Position numbers and translations under genes: made by a program. This document shows, one piece after another, positions 1 to 8,227 of a stretch of DNA of 47,742 bases. The notes under the pieces are model-generated. The model saw nothing but the letters and a program-made list of their open reading frames with translations. It was not told where the DNA came from and did no database searches. How positions within the stretch are numbered: the first letter of the stretch is position 1; the number at the start of each line of letters is the position of its first letter. The DNA comes from Vicinamibacteria bacterium. Lineage in GTDB: Bacteria > Acidobacteriota > Vicinamibacteria > Fen-336. The stretch is from the NCBI GenBank assembly GCA_023701125.1, contig JAMPXO010000028.1:1-47742 (forward strand). The letters run 5' to 3'.

Positions 1-1421
1 GACGCGCAGGCCGCGTCGAGCGCGGCGACGACGCGCTCGTCGGTCGCGTCGGGGGCGCCGCAGCGCAGGTTCTCGCCGACGCTGGTCGAGAACAGGAACG
101 GCTCCTGCTCGACGACGCCGACCTGGCGCCGGAACCAGACGGGCTCGAGTTCGCCGATCGCGACGCCGTCGAGGCGGATCGTGCCAGCGGTCGGCTCGTA
201 GAAGCGCAGCAGCAACCGCGCCAGCGTCGACTTGCCCGCGCCCGAGGGGCCGACCAGCGCCACCAGCTCGCCCGGCGCCAGCTCCAGGTCGACGCCGCGC
301 AGCACGGCGGCGGCGGGCCGCGTGGGGTAGGCGAACGCGACCGCCTCGAAGCGGACCCGGCCGTCGACCCGCGGAATCGTCGTCCGGCCGGGGGCCACGA
401 CCCGCGGGGCGTCGATCACCTCGAACAGCCGTTCCGCGGCGCCGGCGACCCGGGCGCACTCGGCGCCGAAGCTGACCAGGTCGCCGAAACAGCTCGCCAC
501 CAGCTCGGCATACAGGATGAAGGCGACCAGCAGGCCCGGCGAGAGGTCACCCTGCCCGACCAGCCGCGCGCCCGCCCAGATGACCGTGATCAGGGCGACG
601 TCGCCGAGCAGCTTTGCCGCCGCATCGAGTGCCGCACCAGCCGCGACCCGCTGCCGACCCAGCACCAGCGCCCGCTCCAGCGCGTCGCGGTAGCGCCCCG
701 CCTCGGCGGCCTCGGCCGAGAAGGCGCGCACCGTGCGGATGCCCGACAGCGCCTCGTCCGCCACCTGCTGCGAGGCGCCGAACGCGTCCTGGGCGCTGCG
801 CGAGTAGCGGCGGATGCGGCGCGCCGCCAGCCGGAAGGCGAGCGCCAGCGGCGCGCCGGCCACGACCACCAGCGCGGTGAGCGCGGGCGACGTCCAGAGC
901 AGCACCGCCACGCCGCCGATCACGCACACGGCGTCGCGCACCGCGCCCTCGAGATCGCGCCCCAGCGCGTCGTGGACGAGTTCGGCATCCGCCCCCAGCC
1001 GGCCGCCCAGCTCCGCGCTCGAGCGGCGGTCGAAGAACGTGATGTCCTGCTCCAGCAGGCGGCCGAACAGTCGCAGCCGCAGCGCGCCGACGATGCGCAG
1101 GGCGGCGCTCTCGAAGGCATGGCCGCGGAAGTACGTGCCGACGGCACGCAATGCCGCCGCCGCCGCCATCAGCAGCGCCGCGTGGTCCACTCGCCCGGGC
1201 GCCAACGCCTCGTCGATCGCCACCCGCACGAACTGCGGATAGAGCAGGGTGGCCGCCGTGGAGACCAGGATCCAGGTGGTGCCGAAGGCGTACGCGGCGC
1301 GCTCGCGTGCGGCCAGGCGCAGCAGCGCCGTCAGCGCCTCGCGGAAGGAGCCCGCCGCCGCGCCGGCGCTCAGGCGCGCTCGACGATCTCCGGCCGGTAG
1401 CCGGACCGCCAGATCCGCCAC
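1..1421 (-). CDS. ABC exporter, fused permease-ATPase (MsbA-like), 3' end outside window
   Basis: The reverse strand reads as one continuous frame from about 1421 to base 1: a transmembrane domain (first helix around [19 protein letters not shown], later [12 protein letters not shown]) followed by a nucleotide-binding domain with Walker [10 protein letters not shown] and a Q-loop region ([19 protein letters not shown]). The window ends before the LSGGQ signature, so the C-terminus is missing. This fold exports lipids, glycolipids or peptides across the inner membrane. The first non-CTG start in frame is GTG at 1421, which overlaps the end of the licD-like gene by 52 bases; the exact start is uncertain. 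It is the last visible gene of a minus-strand operon with a GT-C glycosyltransferase and a LicD protein, so export of a surface glycolipid is a reasonable inference. Confidence 0.85.
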   Translation of the reverse strand, partial: MADLAVRLPAGDRRARLSAGAAAGSFREALTALLRLAARERAAYAFGTTWILVSTAATLLYPQFVRVAIDEALAPGRVDHAALLMAAAAALRAVGTYFRGHAFESAALRIVGALRLRLFGRLLEQDITFFDRRSSAELGGRLGADAELVHDALGRDLEGAVRDAVCVIGGVAVLLWTSPALTALVVVAGAPLALAFRLAARRIRRYSRSAQDAFGASQQVADEALSGIRTVRAFSAEAAEAGRYRDALERALVLGRQRVAAGAALDAAAKLLGDVALITVIWAGARLVGQGDLSPGLLVAFILYAELVASCFGDLVSFGAECARVAGAAERLFEVIDAPRVVAPGRTTIPRVDGRVRFEAVAFAYPTRPAAAVLRGVDLELAPGELVALVGPSGAGKSTLARLLLRFYEPTAGTIRLDGVAIGELEPVWFRRQVGVVEQEPFLFSTSVGENLRCGAPDATDERVVAALDAACA

Positions 1422-2113
1422 GCCTCGCGCCAGAAGTCGACGCACAACACGCAGGGGACCTTGTGCGGGAAGAAGCACCACTTGTGCAGCCGGTATGTCA
1501 GGTAGCGCTTGCGCAGGAAGCGCTCCGGGTCGTTGGGGCAGGGCAGCAGCGCGCCCTCGAAGCGGATCTGCCACAGCGGCTCCACCCACGCCGTGGGGAA
1601 GTCGTCGAACCAGGCGTCGTGGTAGCGGCGGATGCCGCGGCGGAGCTCGGGTTCGCCGTGCACGAGCAGGCCGTCGCGCTCGATCCACGGCTCGACGTCG
1701 ACGGTCAGCCCGCGATGGAAGATCGCGGTGCGGTTCAGGTTGAGCTCGATCCCGTGCCGCGCCAGCTCGTCGGCGCAAGCTTCCAGCGCAGGGCGGTCCT
1801 CCGCGCGGAACGAGATGTCGCCGTCGTGGTCCCACGGCAGCATGCGGCCGCTGCGGACGGCGCCCAGCAGGTTGCCGTAGTCGAGCCAGTAGCGCACCGG
1901 GTGTTGGGAGACCACCTCGTGGAACGTGCGCACCATGAACGCGATACCCGCGCGGCGCTCCTCCGGCGTGATGCACGGGTCGAACAGGTGTGGCGTGCCG
2001 CGCAGGGCCGCGACCGTCGAGCTCAGCATCGACCACGCGAAGCGCAACGGGCGCCAGGCCAGCGCGGCGCCCAGGGCGGCAACGAGCACGATCGTCGTCG
2101 GCGTCATCTCCAT
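1370..2113 (-). CDS. LicD/fukutin-family phosphotransferase
   Basis: 247 residues. An N-terminal hydrophobic segment (about residues 7-20) is followed by the LicD signature [20 protein letters not shown] and then D95-H-D97-G-D99, the acidic metal-binding triad of this nucleotidyltransferase-like fold. Characterised LicD proteins move phosphocholine from CDP-choline onto sugars of teichoic acid or lipopolysaccharide. The ATG at 2113 is preceded by a TACAAT box (2132 to 2127). The gene overlaps the end of the upstream glycosyltransferase by 10 bases. With PEP mutase and two predicted cytidylyltransferases nearby, the transferred group could be aminoethylphosphonate from CMP-AEP, but that substrate is inferred, not seen. 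Confidence 0.88.
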   Translation of the reverse strand: MEMTPTTIVLVAALGAALAWRPLRFAWSMLSSTVAALRGTPHLFDPCITPEERRAGIAFMVRTFHEVVSQHPVRYWLDYGNLLGAVRSGRMLPWDHDGDISFRAEDRPALEACADELARHGIELNLNRTAIFHRGLTVDVEPWIERDGLLVHGEPELRRGIRRYHDAWFDDFPTAWVEPLWQIRFEGALLPCPNDPERFLRKRYLTYRLHKWCFFPHKVPCVLCVDFWREAWRIWRSGYRPEIVERA

Positions 2114-3510
2114 GGTGAACCCGCGGATTGTAGGGCGCGCCGCCGCAGCCCGCGCAGGCCGTGCAGGGCCGCGAAGCCGTGGCCCAGCAGAATCGGGACG
2201 CCCGCGCCGTCCCACGGCAGGTACATCGCCGGCGCCACCGCCGTGTAGGTCGCCACCGTCCACGCCAGGTCGTCGTCGTCCGCCGCCAGCGCCAGCGGCA
2301 ACAGCAGCACCGGGTACCAGACCATGAACCAGCCGAGCGCCAGCGACTGGGTGAGCAGCAGGAACACGAGCGCTCCGTGGACTGCGTCGACCAGGCTGCG
2401 GGTGCGCCAGGCGAGCAGCGCGGCCAGCCCCGCGAGCGCCGGTGCGGCCAGCGCGGGCCAGGCCGCGGCGACGGCGTCGGCGCCGACTGCGCCGGCCGCG
2501 GCCCGCGCGACGAAGCGGGCGACCGCGGCCAGCGAGTTGGCGAGCTGATCGGGGGGGAACGGCAACGCCGCGAGCATCGAGCCGACGTCGAACGGGGCGC
2601 ACGCCACCGCCAGCGCGAGGACCATCGCCACCGCCGCCCCGACCGAGCGGCGCGGCGCGTGGCGCAGCAGGTGGACGAGATACAGGCCGAGCAGCGGCGC
2701 CACCAGGACCTTGACGAGGGCCCCGCCCGCGAGGCACAAGGCGGCGACGCGCTCGTGGCCGCGCCGCGCGAGGAGCAGGAACGCGAGTACGGCCGCCACG
2801 ACCAGCCCGTCGACGTGGGCCTGGCCGCTCACCTCCCACGCCAGCAGCGGATTCCAGGCCAGCAGCACGAAGCCTCGCGCGGCGCCCCCATCTCCGACCG
2901 CGGCACGGGCGGCCGGCACGGCGAGGCCGACGCAGAGCAGCCCGGTGAGCGCCATCACCGCCTTGAACGCGAGCGCGGCCGAGGCAACGTCTCCGCTGGC
3001 CACGGCCACTCGCGCCAGGGCGAGGGCGAGGGGTCCGTAGCGGCTCGGTGTGCTCGCCCAGGCCGGGTCCGCCGCGCTGCGGAACGGATCGTCCGCCGGC
3101 AGCGCCTCCGGGCCGGCGCGATAGGGATCGAGGCCCTGTTCGATCGCTCGCCCGTGAGCGAGCACGGACAACAGGTCGTTCGAGGTCAGCGGCATCGCCG
3201 GCGCCGCACACAAGTGGATCAGCAGCGCCTGGCCCAGCAGGCGCCGGTCGAGTGGCCCGCGCGCCGCGCGCAACGCGTGCAGGTAACAGGCCCCGGCGAG
3301 CGCGATGCCCGCGAACCAGGCGAGTTGAATCAGCGCCTCGGGCCAGGGCGCGAGCGTCGTCAGCGTGTCGAGGCGCCCGGCCAGCGCCGCGCGGGCCCCG
3401 GACGCCAGGGTCGCGAGCAGCAGGCCCGCGGCGATGCCCCAGCCGCCGGGCACGGCCACGGGTGGCGCCGCTTCGCCCTGCGGGTTCACGTCCTCGCCAG
3501 GGCGCGCCAT
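2104..3510 (-). CDS. GT-C/GT87-like membrane glycosyltransferase
   Basis: 468 residues with about ten or more hydrophobic helices. After the first helices comes the segment [19 protein letters not shown] followed by DPY, matching the acidic loop motif (ND...GR...G.nPY) of polyprenol-phosphate-dependent mannosyltransferases and other GT-C enzymes. The enzyme would add a sugar from a polyprenyl-phosphate donor on the periplasmic side. I start it at the ATG at 3510 because a TAAGAT -10 box ends 7 bases upstream; an ATG at 3519 lies inside that box. It heads the minus operon glycosyltransferase, LicD, ABC exporter and is divergent from the dehydratase-like gene. Confidence 0.75.
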   Translation of the reverse strand: MARPGEDVNPQGEAAPPVAVPGGWGIAAGLLLATLASGARAALAGRLDTLTTLAPWPEALIQLAWFAGIALAGACYLHALRAARGPLDRRLLGQALLIHLCAAPAMPLTSNDLLSVLAHGRAIEQGLDPYRAGPEALPADDPFRSAADPAWASTPSRYGPLALALARVAVASGDVASAALAFKAVMALTGLLCVGLAVPAARAAVGDGGAARGFVLLAWNPLLAWEVSGQAHVDGLVVAAVLAFLLLARRGHERVAALCLAGGALVKVLVAPLLGLYLVHLLRHAPRRSVGAAVAMVLALAVACAPFDVGSMLAALPFPPDQLANSLAAVARFVARAAAGAVGADAVAAAWPALAAPALAGLAALLAWRTRSLVDAVHGALVFLLLTQSLALGWFMVWYPVLLLPLALAADDDDLAWTVATYTAVAPAMYLPWDGAGVPILLGHGFAALHGLRGLRRRALQSAGSPWR

Positions 3511-3523
3511 CGCGGGCATCTTA
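3511..3523 (-). promoter_or_regulatory. -10 box of a leaderless minus-strand promoter
   Basis: TAAGAT (3523 to 3518) is followed by 7 bases and then the ATG at 3510. Transcription starting about 7 bases after the hexamer would begin at or next to the start codon. The box overlaps the oppositely directed TACAAT box by two bases. Confidence 0.55.
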
Positions 3524-3535
3524 CAATCGGCTGCC
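3522..3535 (+). promoter_or_regulatory. -10 box of a leaderless plus-strand promoter
   Basis: TACAAT at 3522-3527 is followed by 8 bases and the TTG start at 3536. No convincing -35 or ribosome binding site is visible. Confidence 0.55.
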
Positions 3536-4771
3536 TTGGCGCCCGCGGTCTTCGTCGGCGAACGTGTGCTCGACCCGCTGCGCGAGCCGGGGCTGCGCGA
3601 CCACTGCCCGACCTGGACGTTCCCGGTGCTGTCGCTCGCGGGGCTCGCCGACCTCGCGGCCGACTGGTGCGAGGAACTCGCCGGTCGACCGCTCAACGGC
3701 CTGTCGGACTTGCGGCCTGCCGGCTGGATCACGTTTGCGACGGGCCCGCGGCGACTGCGGGCGACGCTCCGGGCTCTCGAGGCCGGCGGCCTCGCGCTGG
3801 CCGTGGACGGGCTCGACGGCGTCGATGCGGCACTCTCCCCCTGGCGCCCGCTGGCCGCGGCGACGCTGTGGACGGAGCCGCGGGCCCGCGCCCGTTGGCG
3901 GCCGGCCCCGCTGCGCGGCGCGCAGGCTCAGCCCGACCCCTACGCCGCGGGCGAGCTGTTCCACGGGCCGTCGCTGCAGGTGCTGGGCCGGCAGTGGATC
4001 GGCGACGACGGCGCCGACGTGGAACTCGTCGGCAGTGCCGCGCACGCCACGTCGAGGCTGCGCCAGGACCTGCTCGACGGCGTCGCCCAGGCCGTGCCCG
4101 CCGCCGCGCTCGCGCGCTGGGGCGCCGCGGTCGAGCCGGGGCAGGCGGCGTTTCCGATCCGGCTCGCGGAGCTGGATCTGCGCGGCCCGGTGCCGCGCAC
4201 GAGCGACGCCCGCGCCGAACTGCGCTGGCTCGGTTTCGACGGCGGCGATCGCCGTCACCCACGCGTGCGCGCGCAGTTGCAGGCCGACGGCGCGGTCTTC
4301 ATGGAGCTGGAGCTGGTCTTCCGGTTGCTGCCGCTGGGCCCGCTCGGCGCGCTGTCGGCGCGCGAGCGGCGCGACTTCTGCCGCGACCGGCGGGCGGTGC
4401 CCGGGGCCGGGCTGTCGCGGGCCGCGGGCGCGCAGACTCGACTCGACCCGCGCGAGCTCGCCCGCTGCGACTGGCTGCCCGGCACCGTCGCCGCGCTCTA
4501 CGGCCTGCCGCCGGGCCCCGTGGACCCCCGCGGCGTGGTGGCCCGCGACCACGTGGCGCGCCGCTGCGGGCTCCATCCCTCCGCCGTGCGCCTGGCCGCC
4601 GACGGGGGTTTGGGGGCGGAGGAGCGTTTGCGACGGAGCCCCCATGGGACCGGCGACGGGTTCATCCCGGCGCCGGAACCCGACGGCGTGACCGCGTCGA
4701 CGCCCGGCGGCGAGCAGCGGCTCGTGATCCGCCGCGAGGGCCGCGAGTGGATCGCGGAGGACGCGAGCTAG
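3536..4771 (+). CDS. Polyketide-type dehydratase-like protein with C-terminal PPTase-like remnant
   Basis: 411 residues from TTG at 3536; the start is supported by the TACAAT box 8 bases upstream. I recognise a double-hotdog dehydratase pattern. The N-terminal half has a degenerate HxxxGxxxxP-like segment at H23 (DHCPTWTFPVLS). The C-terminal half has FHGPSLQ (142-148) and a DxxxQ motif D181-GVA-Q185. After SARERRDFCR a region resembling the AAKDAVR part of phosphopantetheinyl-transferase-like tails follows but lacks its lysine. It would dehydrate a 3-hydroxyacyl chain held on an acyl carrier protein, fitting the neighbouring ketosynthase and ACP genes. Its stop codon lies in a CTAG shared with the convergent ketosynthase. 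The last 60 codons contain a REP-like insertion. Activity is uncertain because the histidine motif is not canonical. Confidence 0.6.
   Translation: MAPAVFVGERVLDPLREPGLRDHCPTWTFPVLSLAGLADLAADWCEELAGRPLNGLSDLRPAGWITFATGPRRLRATLRALEAGGLALAVDGLDGVDAALSPWRPLAAATLWTEPRARARWRPAPLRGAQAQPDPYAAGELFHGPSLQVLGRQWIGDDGADVELVGSAAHATSRLRQDLLDGVAQAVPAAALARWGAAVEPGQAAFPIRLAELDLRGPVPRTSDARAELRWLGFDGGDRRHPRVRAQLQADGAVFMELELVFRLLPLGPLGALSARERRDFCRDRRAVPGAGLSRAAGAQTRLDPRELARCDWLPGTVAALYGLPPGPVDPRGVVARDHVARRCGLHPSAVRLAADGGLGAEERLRRSPHGTGDGFIPAPEPDGVTASTPGGEQRLVIRREGREWIAEDAS
4603..4681 (+). repeat. REP-like palindromic element inside the coding sequence
   Basis: GGGGGC (4612-4617) pairs with GCCCCC (4638-4643), and GGGTTC (4658-4663) pairs with GAACCC (4676-4681). 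The 19 bases 4603-4621 recur with one mismatch on the minus strand at 30920-30902. The translated insert (GGLGAEERLRRSPHGTGDG and following) is poor in hydrophobic residues and looks unlike the surrounding protein. Confidence 0.45.
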
Positions 4772-5985
4772 ACGGAGCGGACGGCCAGCACGGCGTTCAG
4801 GCCGCCGAACGCGAACGAGTTGGAGAGGGCGCAGCGCAGCTCGCGCGCGCGGCCCGCGTTGGGCGTGCAGTCGAGGTCGCAGGCCGGGTCCGGCGCCGTG
4901 TAGTTCAGCGTGGCCGGCACGAAGCCCGCGCGCAGCGCGAACACCGTCGCGGCCAGCTCGATCGCGCCGGCCGCGCCCAGGGTGTGGCCGTGAGCCGACT
5001 TGGTCGCGGAGATCGCGAGTCGGCGGGCGTGGGGACCGAACACGTCGTGCAGCGCCCGGGTCTCGCACGCGTCGTTGGTCGCGGTGCCGGTACCGTGGGC
5101 GTTGACGTGGTCGACTTCTTCGGGGCGCAGGCCGCCGTCGGCCAGCGCGGCGCGCATCGCCGCAGCCATGCCCGCCGGGTCGGGGTGGACGAGGTCGCCG
5201 GCGTCGGCCGTCGCGCCGAAGCCGACGATCTCCGCGAGCACCGTCGCGCCCCGCGCCCGGGCGACCTCCCACGCTTCCAGCACGAACACCCCGCCGCCCT
5301 CGCCCAGCACCATCCCGGTGCGGCCGCGCGAGAACGGGCGGCAGGTGTCGGTGGCCGTCACCCGCAGCGCCTCCCAGGCCCGCAGCGAGCCATAGGACAG
5401 CGGCGCCTCCGCGCCGCCCGCGAGCGCGACGTCGACCAGGCCCGCGCGGACCATCTGGAACGCCAGCCCGATCGCGTGGGTGGCCGAAGCGCAGGCGCTG
5501 GTCACCCCGAAGGCCGGGCCGCGGCAGCCGAAGTCGATGGCGATCTGGCTGGTCGCGGAGCTGGCCATCACCCGCGGCACGGTCAGCGGGTGCACGCGGG
5601 CGCCGTCGCGGTACAGCCCGAGCGCCTCGTCGTCGATCGTGCACTGACCGCCGCCGCCCGTGCCGATCAGGACCGCTGCCGACGACAGGGCCGCCGGGTC
5701 GACGCCGGCCTCGGCCACCGCCTCGCGCGCCGCGCCGAGGGCGAACTGGGCGAACGGGTCGAGCTGGGCCAGCCGCTTCTCGCCGAAGCGGGCCAGCGGG
5801 TCGAAGCCGGTGACCGGCGCCAGCACGGGCAGGCGCAGCGGTCCCGGATAGCGCGCCGGGTCGACGGCCACGATGCCGCCACGGCCCTCGTGCAGGGCCC
5901 GTTCGAGCTCGGCGATCGAGCCGCCGAGGCTCGACACGCAGCCGCGCCCGGTGAGGGCGACGCGGCGGCGGACGGCCTCAGCCAT
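4768..5985 (-). CDS. 3-oxoacyl-[acyl carrier protein] synthase, FabF-like
   Basis: 405 residues, the full length of the family. The Cys-His-His triad is visible: C165 in TSACASATHAIG, H297 in NAHGTGTATND and H334 in KSAHGHTLGAAGA. Such enzymes condense malonyl-ACP with an acyl primer in the cytoplasm. The start at 5985 overlaps the end of the ACP gene by 8 bases, so ketosynthase and ACP form one unit. A stand-alone condensing enzyme with its own ACP, a dehydratase-like neighbour and an acyltransferase points to a special acyl chain rather than bulk fatty acid synthesis. That role is an inference from context. Confidence 0.93.
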   Translation of the reverse strand: MAEAVRRRVALTGRGCVSSLGGSIAELERALHEGRGGIVAVDPARYPGPLRLPVLAPVTGFDPLARFGEKRLAQLDPFAQFALGAAREAVAEAGVDPAALSSAAVLIGTGGGGQCTIDDEALGLYRDGARVHPLTVPRVMASSATSQIAIDFGCRGPAFGVTSACASATHAIGLAFQMVRAGLVDVALAGGAEAPLSYGSLRAWEALRVTATDTCRPFSRGRTGMVLGEGGGVFVLEAWEVARARGATVLAEIVGFGATADAGDLVHPDPAGMAAAMRAALADGGLRPEEVDHVNAHGTGTATNDACETRALHDVFGPHARRLAISATKSAHGHTLGAAGAIELAATVFALRAGFVPATLNYTAPDPACDLDCTPNAGRARELRCALSNSFAFGGLNAVLAVRSV

Positions 5986-6244
5986 TCGAGGACGCGGCCA
6001 GGATCCCGCGGACCTTGGCCAGCACGTCTCCGACGGTCGCGAGCGGCTCGTCGCGTTCCATCGGCACCTCGATCTTGAACTCGTCCTCGATCTCGAAGAG
6101 CGCGTTCACGACGTCGAGGGAGGTGATCGCGAGCGACTCCAGTGTCGCGTCGGGTGCGAGCCGGGCGACGTCCACGTGGGCCCCGCGCGCGATCGCGGCC
6201 AGGATGCGGGTGTCGACGTCGTCGGCTTCGGGCGGGGAGGGCAT
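5978..6244 (-). CDS. Acyl carrier protein
   Basis: 88 residues, acidic, with the phosphopantetheine attachment serine at S42 in AITSLDVVNALFEIEDEF; the usual DSL is TSL here. The ATG at 6244 lies 15 bases after a TACACT box (6265 to 6260). The ketosynthase that follows overlaps by 8 bases. The protein carries the growing acyl chain for the adjacent condensing enzyme. Confidence 0.93.
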   Translation of the reverse strand: MPSPPEADDVDTRILAAIARGAHVDVARLAPDATLESLAITSLDVVNALFEIEDEFKIEVPMERDEPLATVGDVLAKVRGILAASSNG

Positions 6245-6259
6245 CGTTGTCGCCGCGGC

Positions 6260-6292
6260 AGTGTACGCCAGCGCTCCGCCCGGGAATACACT
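6260..6292. promoter_or_regulatory. Divergent promoter pair with mirrored -10 boxes
   Basis: AGTGTA at 6260-6265 is TACACT on the minus strand, serving the ACP gene. An identical TACACT at 6287-6292 serves the plus-strand glycosyltransferase, 9 bases before its ATG at 6302. The two boxes form an inverted repeat around 21 bases. Confidence 0.5.
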
Positions 6293-6301
6293 GCCTCCCC
6301 C

Positions 6302-7480
6302 ATGGCCCCGGCTTGGCAACCGCATCGCACGGCCTTGTTTGCCGCTGCCGCGCTGGCAGCCCTGTGCTTCGCCCGCGACGTCGGCTACGCACTCCAGACG
6401 CCGGGCACCGACCTGCAGGGTGCGCTCCTCGGCGCGCGGCTCTTCGTCCAGGGCCAGGACCCGTACTTCACGGCCGACGGCCGGCCCAGCTACGCGGTCA
6501 CGATCTCGCCGCTGCTGCTGCTCGCGCACGTCCCGCTGGCCTTCCTGCCCGAGGCCGCGGCCCGCGGGCTGCACCTGCTCGGCCAGTGGGCGGGCTGGCT
6601 GCTCGCGGTGGCGCTGCTGGCGGCAGGCGCGCCGCCGCGCGCGCGGAGCTGGACGTGGGGGGCCGGCCTGGCGCTGACGGCCGGACACGGCTTCGCGCTG
6701 CACGCCGAGCGCGGGCAGAAGTTCGTGGCGCTGGCGCTGCTGCTGTCCGCAGCGGTCGCCCTCGCGCGCCGACCCGCCCGCGTCGGCGCCGCCGGTGCGC
6801 TGGTCGGACTCGCGATCGCCGCCCGTCCCAGCGCCCTCGTCGCGCTGGCCGCGGCCTGGCGCGACCCGCGCCTGTTGCGCGCGGCGGCGCTGGGAGGCGC
6901 GGTCGCCATCGCTGCCACCAGCCTGCCGCAGGGTCCGGGCATCTGGTGGCGCTACGCACAGGCGATGGAGGCTCACGCGCGCATCCACCTCGGGGCCGAA
7001 CCCGTCGCATGGGGCCTGCACCCCGGCGAGGTCCCGGAAGCGGAGCGCCAGTTCAAGAACCTGCCGGTGGCGGACAGCTCGCTGCTGGAGCTGGGGCGGC
7101 GCCTCGGCGTGCGCATCCCCCCGCTCGCAATGGCCGCGCTCGCGCTCGGTTGTGCGGGGGCCGCGGCGGCCGCCGGCGCTCGGGCGACCGCGGGCGCGAT
7201 GGTGCTCGGCGTCGCCGGGATGGCGGTCGCCGATCTCTTCCTGCCGGCGCCCCGCTTCTCGTATGCGGACGTGCTGTGGGGGGTGCCGCTGCTCGGCCTG
7301 CTTTCCGCGCACGGGCCCGCGGCCCTGCGCGGTCTCCCCGGCGCGGCGATCGCCGTGGGCTTCGTGGTGACGCTGGTGCCAGGGGTCCACCCCGCGGCGC
7401 CGTGGTTCGCCGACGTGTTGCCGACCCTCGGCCTGGGAATCGTCGCCTGGCGGGCGGCGCGCGGCCCGGAGCAACGGTGA
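6302..7480 (+). CDS. GT87-type (DUF2029) polytopic glycosyltransferase
   Basis: 392 residues with about nine to ten hydrophobic helices. The first periplasmic loop has TDLQGALLGARLFVQGQDPY, the acidic and G.DPY signature of GT87/DUF2029 enzymes that use polyprenyl-phosphate sugars. ATG at 6302 follows TACACT by 9 bases. The stop overlaps the GTG of the next gene (GTGA at 7477-7480), so it is co-transcribed with the PlsC-like acyltransferase. Donor and acceptor are unknown. Confidence 0.75.
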   Translation: MAPAWQPHRTALFAAAALAALCFARDVGYALQTPGTDLQGALLGARLFVQGQDPYFTADGRPSYAVTISPLLLLAHVPLAFLPEAAARGLHLLGQWAGWLLAVALLAAGAPPRARSWTWGAGLALTAGHGFALHAERGQKFVALALLLSAAVALARRPARVGAAGALVGLAIAARPSALVALAAAWRDPRLLRAAALGGAVAIAATSLPQGPGIWWRYAQAMEAHARIHLGAEPVAWGLHPGEVPEAERQFKNLPVADSSLLELGRRLGVRIPPLAMAALALGCAGAAAAAGARATAGAMVLGVAGMAVADLFLPAPRFSYADVLWGVPLLGLLSAHGPAALRGLPGAAIAVGFVVTLVPGVHPAAPWFADVLPTLGLGIVAWRAARGPEQR

Positions 7481-8211
7481 CGGCGCTGCTCGAGCGCGCC
7501 CGCTCGGCCGCGCTGTGGGCCTGGGCCTTCACTCTCGTCGGCATCCTGGGCCCGGCCTATCTCGTCGCCGCCCGCTTCTCTCCCGCGCGCGCCCACGAGT
7601 GGGCGCGCCGCCTGTCGCGGGTCGGCCTGCGCGCCTTTGGCGTGCGCCTCGCCGTCGTCGATTGCGGCGGCCGACGCGTGGGCCGGCCGTGCGTCTATGT
7701 CGCCAACCACGTCAACCTGCTCGACCCGTTCGTCTTCGTGATGGCGATCGCGGAGCCGCTGCGGGCGATCGAGGTGGCGCCGCACTTCTCGTGGTGGGGC
7801 TGGGGCGCGCTGGTCCGGCAGGCGGGGCTGATCCCGATCGACTACACGACGACGGGCGGCATCGCGGGTGCCCTGCTGCAGGCGCGGCGCGAGCTGCGGG
7901 CGGGTTTCTCGATCGTGTTCCTGCCCGAGGGCACGCGCACGGTCGACGGCCGCATGAACCCGTTCCGGCCCGGCCCGTTCCTGCTCGCCCAGAAGGCCGG
8001 CGTCGACCTGGTGCCGATGGTCCAGGTCGGTGCATTCGCGGTCAACAACAAGGTCAGCGCCCGCGTCAGGCCCGGCCCGGTCACGCTCGCGCTGCTGCCG
8101 CCGGAGCGCCACGAGGCGATCGCCGGAGAGCGGCCGGACGACGTCGCTGCCCGAGTGCGAGCGCGGATGGAGGCCGCGATCGCGGCCCTCGAGCGTGGCG
8201 AGCGGCCCTGA
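7477..8211 (+). CDS. 1-acylglycerol-3-phosphate acyltransferase family (PlsC-like)
   Basis: 244 residues from a GTG overlapping the upstream stop. It shows the acyltransferase block I motif HX4D (H78-VNLL-D83) and block III FLPEGTR (148-154), plus an N-terminal hydrophobic segment (about 14-33). It would transfer an acyl chain from ACP or CoA to a lysophospholipid or another hydroxyl acceptor at the inner membrane. With the ACP and ketosynthase next door it may put a special acyl chain on a glycolipid. The stop codon is part of a perfect palindrome shared with the convergent gene. Confidence 0.88.
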   Translation: MTALLERARSAALWAWAFTLVGILGPAYLVAARFSPARAHEWARRLSRVGLRAFGVRLAVVDCGGRRVGRPCVYVANHVNLLDPFVFVMAIAEPLRAIEVAPHFSWWGWGALVRQAGLIPIDYTTTGGIAGALLQARRELRAGFSIVFLPEGTRTVDGRMNPFRPGPFLLAQKAGVDLVPMVQVGAFAVNNKVSARVRPGPVTLALLPPERHEAIAGERPDDVAARVRARMEAAIAALERGERP

Positions 8212-8227
8212 GCCGGAGCCGGCTCAG
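8208..8227. terminator. Palindrome holding both stop codons of convergent genes
   Basis: CTGAGCCGG (8208-8216) and CCGGCTCAG (8219-8227) are perfect inverted repeats separated by AG. TGA of the plus gene (8209-8211) and TGA of the minus gene (8226-8224) are symmetric within it. No T-run follows on either side, so a bidirectional terminator role is inferred. Confidence 0.5.

Noticed and set aside
2161-6078. Very long plus-strand open frame of about 1300 codons
   Set aside because: It runs antisense to several recognisable genes, is extremely Arg/Gly/Gln-rich and shows no domain. At this GC content long stop-free shadow frames are expected.
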